This document shows, in pieces, positions 23,235 through 31,363 of a stretch of DNA of 34,946 bases (positions within the stretch are counted from its first letter, which is position 1; each line of letters starts with the position of its first letter). Origin of the DNA: Methanobacteriota archaeon (GTDB lineage Archaea > Thermoplasmatota > Thermoplasmata > Methanomassiliicoccales > UBA472); the NCBI GenBank assembly GCA_012729095.1, contig JAAYDU010000009.1:1-34946 (forward strand), given 5' to 3'. The position numbers and the translations under genes were made by a program. The notes beneath the pieces are model-generated. The model was given only the letters and a program-made list of their open reading frames with translations. It made no database searches and was not told the origin of the DNA.

Positions 23235-23701
23235 CAGGCCTGCACCTCGTTGGAATCTCTCTCCACCTTCTCGGCCATCTCCCTGCGGTATGATGACAGG
23301 GACTCGGCCAGCTTACCGTCCCCTATGGAGAGCATGGAGACCGCCAGCAGCGCCGCGTTGTCACCCCGGTCCAGCCCGACGCAGGCCACCGGCACGCCGG
23401 GGGGCATCTGGACTATGGACAGGATGGAATCGAGGCCGAGCTTCCCGGACACCGGCACGCCTATGACCGGCCTGCAGGTGAAGGATGCGACCGCCCCGGG
23501 AAGCGCCGCGGCAAGCCCGGCCACGGCTATGAAGACGTCCGCCCCGCTGCGCTCGACCAGGAGCTTCACCCGGTCCGGGGTGCGATGGGCGGAGGCCACG
23601 ACCATTTCCGCCCTCACGCCGAAACGGTCCAGAACGTCCATGGCCCTTTGGCCCACCTCCGCGTCGCTCTTGCTCCCGAGAATGATGAGAACCGAAGCCA
23701 T
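23234..23701 (-). CDS. purE: N5-carboxyaminoimidazole ribonucleotide mutase / AIR carboxylase
   Basis: The enzyme forms CAIR in purine synthesis. The 155-residue protein has ILGSKSD at the nucleotide site (residues 7-13), the catalytic His39 in [21 protein letters not shown] and [26 protein letters not shown]. Start: ATG 23701 begins directly before the core; a further in-frame start would add seven residues. Whether it is a mutase or a direct carboxylase is not decided by what I can see; no purK is in the window. It is upstream of and coupled to the GMP synthase pyrophosphatase subunit. Confidence 0.93.
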   Translation of the reverse strand: MASVLIILGSKSDAEVGQRAMDVLDRFGVRAEMVVASAHRTPDRVKLLVERSGADVFIAVAGLAAALPGAVASFTCRPVIGVPVSGKLGLDSILSIVQMPPGVPVACVGLDRGDNAALLAVSMLSIGDGKLAESLSSYRREMAEKVERDSNEVQA

Positions 23702-23723
23702 TGTGCCACTGACAGAGTTCAAA

Positions 23724-23751
23724 TAAAAAAGGATTTGCCTCCGGAGGAGGC
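23724..23751 (-). terminator. Hairpin with T tract before purE
   Basis: On the minus strand GCCTCC (23751-23746) pairs with GGAGGC (23742-23737) around a 3-base loop, followed by a short spacer and CCTTTTTTATTT. It lies just after the stop of the 98-residue membrane protein gene and would end that transcript. The T-rich part could also serve as the TATA region of purE. Confidence 0.55.
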
Positions 23752-23774
23752 TTGGAAAGGAAAGTTAATGGGTT

Positions 23775-24071
23775 TCAGCTCTTCATGATGGCCAGCAGGA
23801 AAGCGCCGACGGCCACCAGGGCGCCGATCAGGGCGGCCAGTATGTTGACGAGGGCGACCCAAATCACTTCAGAGACATCGACCTCGATACCGGCCATGTC
23901 CTCGTACCCGAGATAGCCCCAAACCAGGCCAACGATCAAACCGATAACCAACAAGACGACACCTATCATCCTGCTCTTGCCGCTTCCGAAGTAGGCTGTG
24001 AAGGCTCCAGCTAGTATCATTACCAGGCTGAAGGTCAGCAGGAGCACCGTCAGGAATTCCATCAGATCCAT
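23775..24071 (-). CDS. Small three-helix membrane protein, unrecognised
   Basis: The 98-residue protein has three hydrophobic segments: FLTVLLLTFSLVMILAGAFTA, MIGVVLLVIGLIVGLVWGYLG and a C-terminal VALVNILAALIGALVAVGAF, with a short acidic loop (EDMAGIEVDVSE) between the second and third. No family recognised. AAGGTGATC provides a ribosome binding site. Its leader of about 125 nucleotides has stem-loop potential, described separately. It is flanked by a hairpin terminator. Confidence 0.68.
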   Translation of the reverse strand: MDLMEFLTVLLLTFSLVMILAGAFTAYFGSGKSRMIGVVLLVIGLIVGLVWGYLGYEDMAGIEVDVSEVIWVALVNILAALIGALVAVGAFLLAIMKS

Positions 24072-24278
24072 TCTTGATCACCTTTCGTTGATATCCATCC
24101 TAGGATTGGTGTCGATGACCAGTTGGCGGCATTCCCGTTCCATACGTGCCAGGCACGACGTGGGACGTGGAACGCACCCTGCGCCATTCGTTCACCTAGG
24201 GCAGCCTACAGGTTTTTACACTTATTATAATTTTGCTCCCATCCCACGCCCGATTGGGGGGCGTCCAGATGTGCGTTC
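24072..24278 (-). promoter_or_regulatory. Promoter and structured leader of the small membrane protein gene
   Basis: Reading on the minus strand, the kinase stop is followed by an AT-rich box (ATTATAATAAG, about 24220-24230), which predicts transcription from near 24198 and a leader of about 125 nucleotides. In it CGTTCCA (24174-24168) and TGGAACG (24142-24136) can pair around an inner perfect hairpin CGTGCC-T-GGCACG (24157-24145). This is compact nested pairing and could be a regulatory leader or the 3' hairpin of the kinase transcript. Confidence 0.45.
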
Positions 24279-25196
24279 TCACAGCAGCGACCTCGCCCTT
24301 TCCTCCACCATGTCCCAGTTGGGGATGGAGGTAAGGGAACCTGGTGAGGAGACCGCGAAGGAAGCGGCGGCGCAGCCCAGCGCGCCGCAATCCATCCAGC
24401 CCCTGCCGTGGTAGAGTCCGGCGTAGAAACCGGCCCGGAAGGCGTCCCCGGCGCCGGTGGGGTCCACCACCTTGACCTTGGCCGCGGGAACGTCCAGCAC
24501 CTCGTTCTTGGTGTATATCCTGGCCCCCTGGCCGCCGAGGGTGTTGACTATGACCTGCATCTCCCGGAAGGTCCTCAGAAGCACGTCCGGGTCGCCCGTC
24601 CCTACGTAGCGCATGGCGGTGGCCAGCTCGTTCCTGTTGCAGAACAGCATGTCCGTGAACTCCATGGCCTTGCGGAAACGCTCGGCGTCCCACACGTGGT
24701 GTATCTCCTGCGCCGGGTCCAGCGCGCGCCTCTTGCGAAGCATGGAGGGCTGGGTCAGCAATTTGATGTAATAATCTGGCGAGCCGGTCATGAGGTGTAT
24801 GGCCAGGGCCTCCTTGGCCCCCTTGACCTGCAGGGGATAGGAGCCCATGTCGGCCATCGCCCCCTGGAACACGTAGGCCACCTGGTCCTCTGATTCGTCC
24901 GTTGCTATCCACACCGTGGGGGTTTCCTTTCCCTCCACCTCTACCACCTCGTCCAGGATGACCCCTTTGGACTCCATCAGCCTGCGGAAGTCCGGGGGAA
25001 GGTCCTTCCCCACGTACGATACGAGGGCGGTGGGCACCCCAAGGGCCGAGGCCATGGTCGCCACGTTGGCCCCCGTTCCCCCGAAGAAGCTCTTCTTGCT
25101 TAGCACGTTGGAGGAGGTGTTCCGCTCCGGCAGCTCCTTGAGCCTCAGTATGTGATCGATGTTCGTGTGACCGTACACGCAGAGGAAGGGTTTCAT
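24279..25196 (-). CDS. PfkB-family sugar/nucleoside kinase
   Basis: The 305-residue ribokinase-like protein has the N-terminal GG site (SKKSFFGGTGANVA, residues 33-46) and the catalytic end VVDPTGAGDAFRAGF with anion-hole GAGD and base Asp251. Nucleoside kinases that take adenosine, cytidine or inosine are found in this family in archaea. The ATG overlaps the S-adenosylhomocysteine hydrolase stop as ATGA, so it is translationally coupled to that gene. That context favours adenosine as substrate, by inference only. An upstream in-frame start would add 8 residues inside the hydrolase end and is less likely. Confidence 0.85.
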   Translation of the reverse strand: MKPFLCVYGHTNIDHILRLKELPERNTSSNVLSKKSFFGGTGANVATMASALGVPTALVSYVGKDLPPDFRRLMESKGVILDEVVEVEGKETPTVWIATDESEDQVAYVFQGAMADMGSYPLQVKGAKEALAIHLMTGSPDYYIKLLTQPSMLRKRRALDPAQEIHHVWDAERFRKAMEFTDMLFCNRNELATAMRYVGTGDPDVLLRTFREMQVIVNTLGGQGARIYTKNEVLDVPAAKVKVVDPTGAGDAFRAGFYAGLYHGRGWMDCGALGCAAASFAVSSPGSLTSIPNWDMVEERARSLL

Positions 25197-26443
25197 TGCG
25201 TTCCCTCCTGCCAGTCGCACAGGTACTTTTGCTGCCCCGGGGTGAGCTGGTCTATGGAAAGGCCCAAGGTCCTGAGCTTGATGCGGGCCACCAGGTCGTC
25301 CATCTCCGCCGGGACCGGGTACACATTCGGTCCCATCTTGGCGTGGTTGCGCACCAGGTGCTCCAGCGCCAAAGCCTGTATGGAGAAGCTCATGTCCATG
25401 ATCTCCACTGGATGCCCCTGTCCCGAGGCCAGGTTCATCAAGCGCCCCTCGGCCACCAGGTAGACCCTGCGCCCGTCCATGAGGTCATAGCGGTCCACGT
25501 GCTCCCTGACCCTTTCCTTCCTCGAGGCCATGGATTCCAGGGCCCTCTTGGATATCTCGTTGTCGAAGTGGCCCGAGTTCCCGAGCACGCAGCCGTCCTT
25601 CATGGACCGGAAGTGCTCCTCGCGCAGAACGTCCTTGCAGCCGGTCACAGAGATCACTATGTCCGCCTGGGACACCGCTTCCGCCATGGGCATGACCAGG
25701 AAGCCGTCCAGGCGCGCCTCGATGGCCCGTATGGGATCGACCTCGGTCACGATCACGATGGCCCCCATTCCCTTGGCCCGCATGGCAACGCCTCTACCGC
25801 ACCAGCCGTATCCGGCCACTACCAGCGTTTTTCCGGCGATGAGCAGGTTGGTGGCGTTCATGAACCCGTCGAAGGTGCTCTGCCCGGTACCGTAACGGTT
25901 GTCGAACAGGTACTTCATGCGGGCATCGTTGACCGCCATGACCGGGAACTTCAGCTTTCCATTGGCGGCCATGGCCTTGAGGCGGATCACCCCGGTGGTG
26001 GTCTCCTCGTTGCCCCCCCTGATATCGTCAAGCTGCTCCCGCCTTGAGGTGTGCAGCATGGTGATAAGGTCGGCGCCGTCGTCTATGACGAACTCGGGGC
26101 GCATGTCCAGGACGGAGTTGAGGTTCTCATAATACTCCTCGTTGCTCTCTCCCTTGCGGGCGAACACCTCGATACCCCTCTCCTCCCTCAGGGCCAATGC
26201 CACCGAATCATCGGTGGACAGGGGATTGCAGCTGGCCAATCGCACCTTCGCCCCGGCATTGGCCAGGGTGACCGCCAACATGCCGGTCTTGGCCTCCACG
26301 TGCAGGGCCATGCCCACCTTGATGCCTTTCAGGGAGCCTTCCTGGCGCATCCTTTTCCCGACCTCCCTGATCACCGACATGTGGGCCTCCGCCCAACCCA
26401 GGCGGCGAGAGCCTTTCAACAGTAGTTCCTTGTCCATGTTCAT
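25193..26443 (-). CDS. ahcY: S-adenosylhomocysteine hydrolase (adenosylhomocysteinase)
   Basis: NAD-dependent removal of the methylation by-product SAH to adenosine and homocysteine. The 416-residue protein has the substrate-domain EAKTGMLAVTLANAGAKV, SCNPLSTDDSVA, MAVNDARMKYLFDNRYGTGQS, and the NAD Rossmann motif VVAGYGWCGRGVAMRAKG. The last residues are the usual C-terminal NAD contact region. Some methanogen homologues prefer S-inosylhomocysteine, which the sequence alone does not exclude. Both neighbours overlap it by ATGA, upstream with the phosphopantoate ligase and downstream with a PfkB kinase. Confidence 0.95.
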   Translation of the reverse strand: MNMDKELLLKGSRRLGWAEAHMSVIREVGKRMRQEGSLKGIKVGMALHVEAKTGMLAVTLANAGAKVRLASCNPLSTDDSVALALREERGIEVFARKGESNEEYYENLNSVLDMRPEFVIDDGADLITMLHTSRREQLDDIRGGNEETTTGVIRLKAMAANGKLKFPVMAVNDARMKYLFDNRYGTGQSTFDGFMNATNLLIAGKTLVVAGYGWCGRGVAMRAKGMGAIVIVTEVDPIRAIEARLDGFLVMPMAEAVSQADIVISVTGCKDVLREEHFRSMKDGCVLGNSGHFDNEISKRALESMASRKERVREHVDRYDLMDGRRVYLVAEGRLMNLASGQGHPVEIMDMSFSIQALALEHLVRNHAKMGPNVYPVPAEMDDLVARIKLRTLGLSIDQLTPGQQKYLCDWQEGTQ

Positions 26444-27201
26444 CGCTCCGATCTATCGGCTGTGGATCCCTTCAACCCCTGGCACATTCGCCGCATGACG
26501 GCGTCCAGGTTCTCCTCGTTCTCGTAGGAGGAGAGCGCGTCAGCGATCCCTCCCGCGTCGCCCTTGAGCTCGACGGCCCATCTCGTGATGTTCGGCACGG
26601 CCCGGGTCAGCTCGTCGACCACCGCCACCTCTGCGGCCAATGTGGTACGGGAAAGAGGGTTCAGGTCTATAGAGATGACCTTCTTTCCGGCCTTGGCCAT
26701 GGCCTCGGCACGGTCACCGTCCTCCAGGGGAATGAGGACCACGTCCGCCGCGAGCAGCCCCTTGCTTGTGCATCGGGCCCGGTCGGAGGCGATGCCTTCC
26801 AGTACAGCGTCCTGGTCCCTACCCAATACCTTGATGCCCGATTCCCTCTCCACCAGATCGCAGACCTTGGAGAGGCGTTCCTCGCTGCGATGGAAGAGGT
26901 TGACCTCCACCAGGGCCCCTGTGGCCCGGGCCAATTCGGCCAGCTCCCTGGCGGCCAGGGCGGCGGCGTTCCCGTTGACGGTTATGACGGGGCGCTTGGC
27001 GCCCAACAGCAGCGCCGCGGCGGCCTTCTCGGCAGCGTCCGCCTCCGGCGTGGTCCGTTCACCCAGCAGGTAATCGAAGGCCTCGCCTCTGCCGTGGGCT
27101 ATGAGCCCGGTGGGGGAGACTATGCCCTCCTCGACCATGGCAGCCATGCGTTCCCTGATGACCAGGGAGAGGTACCTGGGATGGTCCTTGGATATCTTCA
27201 C
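26440..27201 (-). CDS. 4-phosphopantoate--beta-alanine ligase (archaeal phosphopantothenate synthetase)
   Basis: An archaeal-specific enzyme (COG1701/DUF137 family) that joins 4-phosphopantoate and beta-alanine in coenzyme A synthesis, replacing bacterial PanC plus kinase order. Recognisable segments are SKDHPRYLSLVIRERM, GLIAHGRGEAFDYLLGE, VNGNAAALAARELAEL, EVNLFHRSEER and ISIDLNPLSRTTLAAEV. The GTG at 27201 is chosen: it begins VKISKDHP, gives 253 residues, and a TATA-like GTTTATGTC lies about 25 bases before it, implying a leaderless mRNA. The open frame extends to a TTG at 27267, which would add 22 unlike residues. The stop overlaps the ahcY ATG. Confidence 0.88.
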   Translation of the reverse strand: MKISKDHPRYLSLVIRERMAAMVEEGIVSPTGLIAHGRGEAFDYLLGERTTPEADAAEKAAAALLLGAKRPVITVNGNAAALAARELAELARATGALVEVNLFHRSEERLSKVCDLVERESGIKVLGRDQDAVLEGIASDRARCTSKGLLAADVVLIPLEDGDRAEAMAKAGKKVISIDLNPLSRTTLAAEVAVVDELTRAVPNITRWAVELKGDAGGIADALSSYENEENLDAVMRRMCQGLKGSTADRSER

Positions 27202-27421
27202 GCGCCGTAGAAAGCGTGCTCCGACATAAACTGTGCGCCCCGCGACAGGAGAGGATGGAACGTCCAACTATGATAGGGTTAAATATCATCAGAAAGGAAG
27301 AAATCTAGGAAAGATTAAATCTCTGGAGCTGTCTTATTAATATACCTTTGCGTAATGTTCAAATACTTAATTTATTATCATCTCTCTCAACACCGGTTAA
27401 TATCGGCGTATAGGGTTCATC
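27202..27421. promoter_or_regulatory. Divergent promoter region between phosphopantoate ligase and gar1
   Basis: About 220 bases, AT-rich, with no gene. On the minus side CAGTTTATGTC (about 27220-27230) fits a leaderless ligase promoter. On the plus side ATACTTAATTTATTATC (about 27363-27379) is the best TATA region for gar1, about 45-55 bases before its ATG. AAATCT occurs twice (near 27301 and 27318), without a clear function. Confidence 0.45.
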
Positions 27422-27703
27422 ATGCAATTTCTTGGGAATGTACAGGAAGTGACCGTGGACGGCAAACTTGTGTTGCGCACATCCTTCACGCCCAGGCTCA
27501 AAGATGCGGTGTTCGACAACCGAAAACGCCCGCTGGGCAGGATCGTGCGGATCTTCGGCCCGGTGGACTCCCCCTATGTCACCGTCGAACCGACCGGAGA
27601 CACAAGCCTGCTGACCGTAGCTGGAAAGCAGGTCTATATCGATGGGGTCGAAAACCATGGCAAACAAAAAGGAATCGGCAGAGGAAATAACCAGGTGTCC
27701 TGA
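27422..27703 (+). CDS. gar1: H/ACA RNA-protein component Gar1
   Basis: Gar1 is part of the archaeal H/ACA pseudouridylation RNP and contacts Cbf5. The 93-residue protein has the core beta-barrel pattern [45 protein letters not shown] and GKQVYIDG. Its stop falls within the start of tfb (overlap), and gar1-tfb adjacency is a widespread archaeal arrangement, which supports both calls. The start ATG at 27422 leads directly into the domain. Confidence 0.92.
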   Translation: MQFLGNVQEVTVDGKLVLRTSFTPRLKDAVFDNRKRPLGRIVRIFGPVDSPYVTVEPTGDTSLLTVAGKQVYIDGVENHGKQKGIGRGNNQVS

Positions 27704-28589
27704 GTGCAACAGCGGCCACCTGGTCAGGGACTATGAGCGGGGCGAGCTGATCTGCGAGGAGTGCGGATTGGTGATAGACGACCAGTTCATAGACCTCGGC
27801 CCGGAGTGGAGGGCCTTCGACGTGGAGCAGGGCGAGAAGCGCGCCAGGACCGGCGCGCCCATGACCTACACCATACACGACAAGGGACTGTCCACCGAGA
27901 TATCCTGGAAGAACAAGGACTCCTACGGCAAGAGCATACCCACCAGGAACCGCGCCCAGCTCTACCGCCTCCGGAAGTGGCAGCGGAGGATACGAGTGTC
28001 CAACGCCACCGAGAGGAACCTGGCCTTCGCCTTGAGCGAGTTGGACCGCATGGCCTCGGCCATGGGGTTGCCCAGGAACGTCAGGGAGACTGCTGCCATG
28101 GTCTACCGCAAGGCAGTGAACAAGAACCTCATACGCGGGAGGAGCATCGAGGGAGTTGTGGCCGCTTCCCTTTACGCGGCCTGCCGCCAGTGCAATGTCC
28201 CGCGTACGCTGGACGAGGTGGCCAGCTCCAGCCGCGTCGGCCGCAAGGAGATAGGGCGCACATACCGCTTCATGACCAGGGAGCTTTCGCTAAAGCTCAT
28301 GCCCACCAAGCCGCAGGACTACGTGCAGAGGTTCTGCTCCGAGCTGAAGCTCAGCGGGGACGTCCAGGCCAAGGCCGCGGACATCCTGAAGGACGCCAAC
28401 AAGAAGGAGCTGACCTCCGGGCGCGGGCCTACCGGCGTAGCCGCGGCGGCGATCTACATCGCCAGCATCCTGTGCAACGAGAGGCGCACCCAGCGCGAGG
28501 TGGCCGACATAGCTGGCGTCACCGAGGTCACCATCCGGAACCGCTACAAGGAGCTGACGGACAAGTTGGGCATAGAGATACAGCTCTGA
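27657..28589 (+). CDS. tfb: Transcription initiation factor IIB
   Basis: TFB bridges TBP at the TATA box and RNA polymerase. The 310-residue protein has an N-terminal zinc ribbon (C14, C17, C33, C36), the B-reader region with WRAFD, the B-linker, then two cyclin-like repeats (about 110-205 and 210-310) ending with a helix-turn-helix, [19 protein letters not shown], that reads the BRE. ATG 27657 is chosen; ATG 27642 would add five residues and lies inside gar1 as well. It overlaps gar1 by 47 bases. Confidence 0.96.
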   Translation: MANKKESAEEITRCPECNSGHLVRDYERGELICEECGLVIDDQFIDLGPEWRAFDVEQGEKRARTGAPMTYTIHDKGLSTEISWKNKDSYGKSIPTRNRAQLYRLRKWQRRIRVSNATERNLAFALSELDRMASAMGLPRNVRETAAMVYRKAVNKNLIRGRSIEGVVAASLYAACRQCNVPRTLDEVASSSRVGRKEIGRTYRFMTRELSLKLMPTKPQDYVQRFCSELKLSGDVQAKAADILKDANKKELTSGRGPTGVAAAAIYIASILCNERRTQREVADIAGVTEVTIRNRYKELTDKLGIEIQL

Positions 28590-28657
28590 CCCGCAAACCT
28601 CTTATCTTCCAAACATTTTAGAGTAATGCGCTCTGGCGCCCTCGAGAGGTGTTCGTA

Positions 28658-29590
28658 TTGAAGGTGAAGAAGCCCTTACTGTTGCTGCCGGCCATAGGCC
28701 TGATCTTCGCTGGACTCGTGCTCATCATTTCCCCGGCCACGGCCATATTCCTCTTCAGGTCGGTGAGCACCGTTTTCGGCATCATACTGTTGCTGCTGTT
28801 CACCGTTGTGGGCGTCTGGGAGATGTCCCTGTCCCGTCCCGTGGCCACCAGCCAGGTGGGCGATTGGCCAGGCATAATGAAGGCACTGGTTGTGGTACTG
28901 GTCCTCAGATTGATCGCCATCTACATGACCGGCGACCTGGTCCGGCTCCTCAACATGGCCGCCCTGGGACTGGAGCTCATGGCCCTGGCCCTGGTGTACG
29001 CGTACCGGCCCTCGTTCATGCCCAGCAGGGAGGAGGTGGAGGCCGCCCTGAGGCGCTTCTCCTCAGGAACCGTCAAGACCGGCGCCCAGTGCCCTAAGTG
29101 CAAGGCGGTGGTCGAGGCCGATTGGACCCTGTGCCCCGATTGCGGGACCCGCCTGCCGAAGTACTGCGCCAAGTGCGGCACGAGCATAAAGGAGAACGAG
29201 ACGGTCTGCTGCAAGTGCGGGACAAAGATAGAGGTCCCCGCCTCTCTGCTGCTTATGGTGGACACCTTGCGGCGCACGGCCGAGCTCGAGGCGGCCCCGG
29301 AGACCCGTTCCGCCAGGTACGCCCGCCTGGGAGACGGCCTGCTCAAGGTGGGCCAGCTGGATGAAGCGGTGGAGGCGTTCAGGACCGCCATACACTACAC
29401 GCATTTCGACCGCAAGCGCACGAACTTCATGGTGAAGATGGCCGTGGTGATGGCCAACAAGGGAAGGATGCGTGAGGCGGACGAGCTACTGGACACCGCC
29501 CTCAAGCTCGACCCGCAGGACATTTCCGGAGCGAAGAAGGTGCTGGCGGACCTGCACAAGGCACCCGATGCCCAGGCCTGCCCGGCCTAG
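28658..29590 (+). CDS. Membrane protein with double zinc ribbon and TPR-like C-terminal domain
   Basis: Four transmembrane helices fill the first 130 residues: LLLLPAIGLIFAGLVLIIS, FGIILLLLFTVVGVW, IMKALVVVLVLRLIAIYM and MAALGLELMALALVYAY. Two zinc ribbons follow (CPKC...CPDC and CAKC...CCKC, about 145-195). The end forms two or more tetratricopeptide-like helix pairs (YARLGDGLLKVGQLDEAVEAF, VMANKGRMREADELLDTAL). I know no named function; a membrane-anchored scaffold is a reasonable guess. GAGAGGTG precedes the TTG at 28658, making it a plausible start; GTG 28649 is the outer limit. It is 68 bases after tfb and shares CTAG with the opposing endA stop. Confidence 0.72.
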   Translation: MKVKKPLLLLPAIGLIFAGLVLIISPATAIFLFRSVSTVFGIILLLLFTVVGVWEMSLSRPVATSQVGDWPGIMKALVVVLVLRLIAIYMTGDLVRLLNMAALGLELMALALVYAYRPSFMPSREEVEAALRRFSSGTVKTGAQCPKCKAVVEADWTLCPDCGTRLPKYCAKCGTSIKENETVCCKCGTKIEVPASLLLMVDTLRRTAELEAAPETRSARYARLGDGLLKVGQLDEAVEAFRTAIHYTHFDRKRTNFMVKMAVVMANKGRMREADELLDTALKLDPQDISGAKKVLADLHKAPDAQACPA

Positions 29591-30630
29591 GGACGCACCC
29601 TGGTCAGCTTTACGTAGTCCAGCCGCTCACCGGAGCTGGCGAAGAGTATCTCCTTCTTCACTCCATGGGCCAGCCTGACCGCCCTTGAGATCTCCGCCCA
29701 TACAGTGGAATAGTCGTCCGGCACAACGTGCACCAGGTACCGTGAGTGGTGCTTGGAGGGGTTCCCCTCGTACACCCGGAAATGCGTGCCGTACTTGAAA
29801 CCGGTCTTAACCACCATTCCCCGCGATCGCAGGTCCTGGTACGCCTTCATGCGCATGTCGAAGTCGGGCTGGGACCTCCGCGCGTTGGAGAGGAAGCCCT
29901 TCTCCCCCAGCCTCTGCCCGGAGCGTATCGAGCGAACGTCCAGCCGTCCCTTCCCCACAAGATAAGCGGTCTCCAGCAAGGACAGCCGAAGCATGGGGCC
30001 GATCTTCTTGCCGTAGAAGCCGTTCTCGTATAGCCGGTCGGCGTCCTCGCCCAGTACCAGCACAGAATCGTCAAGTAGGGCGCCCTCGGCGGTGGTCGGT
30101 GATTCCTCGGTCACGCCGTGCGGGTCCGCCCCTTCCACGGTGTAGAAGGTGATGTCCCCTTCCTCGTCAACCACCCCGAGCAGAAGGTCCTTGCGGGTGC
30201 GTTGCGAGGTCTCGCTCTTCTCCAGCAGGGCGGCGATGTTGAACACCTCCCTCTCCGATATAGCCAGCACCCAGTTCTGGGCCTGGGAGTTGTGCGGGGA
30301 GGTGCCCCTCTGGTAGACCCGGAAGTGGAAGTCCCCCTGGTCCAGCTTTACTATGTATCCCCGTTGACGCAGGTCCCGGTAGACTATGTAGCGGGACTGC
30401 AGGTCCTCCACGGACCGGGCCGCCCTCCTGTACAGGGAGGCATGGTCCATCTCCTTTCCGTTGGAGAGCACCTTGAGCTTGTCGCATTCCAGAAGGTACA
30501 GCGCCTCGATCAGGTCGAGGTCCAGCCCCCCGCCGGGACGGGGGTAGCCGTAATAGCCCTTGTTGTAGACCTGGCTTCCCTCGGCCATGTCGGCTATCGT
30601 CACGCTCTCCTCCAGCAGCTCTCCCGCCAT
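29587..30630 (-). CDS. endA: tRNA-splicing endonuclease (duplicated-subunit type)
   Basis: EndA cuts at bulge-helix-bulge sites to remove archaeal tRNA introns. The 347-residue size and two similar halves indicate the duplicated homodimer type seen in Euryarchaeota. The active half is C-terminal: FKYGTHFRVYEG, then HHSRYLVHVVPDD and EISRAVRLAHGVKKEILFA, supplying the Tyr, His and Lys of the catalytic set. The N-terminal half (QGDFHFRVYQRG... HNSQAQ) keeps the fold but lacks the final Lys motif. ATG 30630 is chosen; the upstream open frame is promoter sequence. A TATA-like TTTATATTTATAAG lies about 46-58 bases before it. Confidence 0.9.
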   Translation of the reverse strand: MAGELLEESVTIADMAEGSQVYNKGYYGYPRPGGGLDLDLIEALYLLECDKLKVLSNGKEMDHASLYRRAARSVEDLQSRYIVYRDLRQRGYIVKLDQGDFHFRVYQRGTSPHNSQAQNWVLAISEREVFNIAALLEKSETSQRTRKDLLLGVVDEEGDITFYTVEGADPHGVTEESPTTAEGALLDDSVLVLGEDADRLYENGFYGKKIGPMLRLSLLETAYLVGKGRLDVRSIRSGQRLGEKGFLSNARRSQPDFDMRMKAYQDLRSRGMVVKTGFKYGTHFRVYEGNPSKHHSRYLVHVVPDDYSTVWAEISRAVRLAHGVKKEILFASSGERLDYVKLTRVRP

Positions 30631-30736
30631 GCCACTTGAACGATGTTCGTTAGTTAAATGTTCCCTGCCCGAACTTATAAATATAAACAGTTTACAATTA
30701 CAAGATGTAAACATCTAGTTGAATAGTTGGTGTGAC
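30631..30736. promoter_or_regulatory. Divergent promoter with palindromes between endA and the Phr-like regulator gene
   Basis: On the plus strand ACTTATAAATATAAAC (30674-30689) is an AT-rich TATA region readable both ways. Two overlapping palindromes lie over the predicted transcription start of the regulator: GTTTACA (30690-30696) with TGTAAAC (30706-30712), and AGATGT-AA-ACATCT (30703-30716). The placement between TATA box and start codon fits a repressor operator that the adjacent regulator could use to control itself. Confidence 0.6.
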
Positions 30737-31363
30737 ATGAACGAGCTTGACGTGCTGCTATCGGTGATCGAGAACCCCACCCGCCGCAGGATACTGGAGG
30801 CCTTGGTCAGAGAACCGCATTACCCATTGCAGCTCTCCCGGGAGCTGGGGTTGAGCCAGCAGGGAATAATGAAGCACCTGCGGATGCTGGAGGATCTCGA
30901 CCTGGTGCGCTCCTTCATGGAGGACAGCGATCAGGGGGGGCCTTCCAGAAGGCGTTACTTTCCGACCACCGGCTTCACCATGGTCGTGGACATCGGACCA
31001 GGGCTCTTCAACACCGAGGTGGCGACCAGGCCGTTCGAGGAGCAGGGGACGGAGAGGCCCCAGGCGGACGGGAAGAGGCTGCTCGACCTGCGCAGGGAGC
31101 TCGGCGGTATCGATCGGGAGCTGAGACTGATCAAGGAGCGGAGGGCGGAACTGATCGCCGACAAGGAAAGGGTCCTGGAGGAGGCCGGCAGGGCCGTCGA
31201 GTCCACGTTCCAGGACTATCATAGCCGCAAGGTGGTCTACGAGTACATACTTCACCCGCACCTGGACGCCAAGGAGCTGGCCAGGGGACTGGGGTTGAGG
31301 GACGATGTGGTGGACCGCATAGTCCGTTCACTGGAGGAGGGGGACGATGGAAGGAGACCTTGA
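30737..31363 (+). CDS. Phr/ArsR-like winged-helix regulator
   Basis: The 208-residue protein begins with a winged helix of the ArsR group: NPTRRRILEALV, PLQLSRELGLSQQGIMKHLRMLED, and a wing with SRRRYFPTT. A long coiled-coil segment follows (about 110-160, RRELGGIDRELRLIKERRAE). This design matches Phr of Pyrococcus, which represses hsp20, an AAA+ ATPase and itself and is relieved by heat. Gene order here (Hsp20 and Cdc48 downstream) agrees. The end, ELARGLGLRDDVVDRIVRSL, may be a second helix-turn-helix. GGTGTG lies before ATG 30737. The next gene overlaps the stop by 17 bases. Confidence 0.82.
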   Translation: MNELDVLLSVIENPTRRRILEALVREPHYPLQLSRELGLSQQGIMKHLRMLEDLDLVRSFMEDSDQGGPSRRRYFPTTGFTMVVDIGPGLFNTEVATRPFEEQGTERPQADGKRLLDLRRELGGIDRELRLIKERRAELIADKERVLEEAGRAVESTFQDYHSRKVVYEYILHPHLDAKELARGLGLRDDVVDRIVRSLEEGDDGRRP

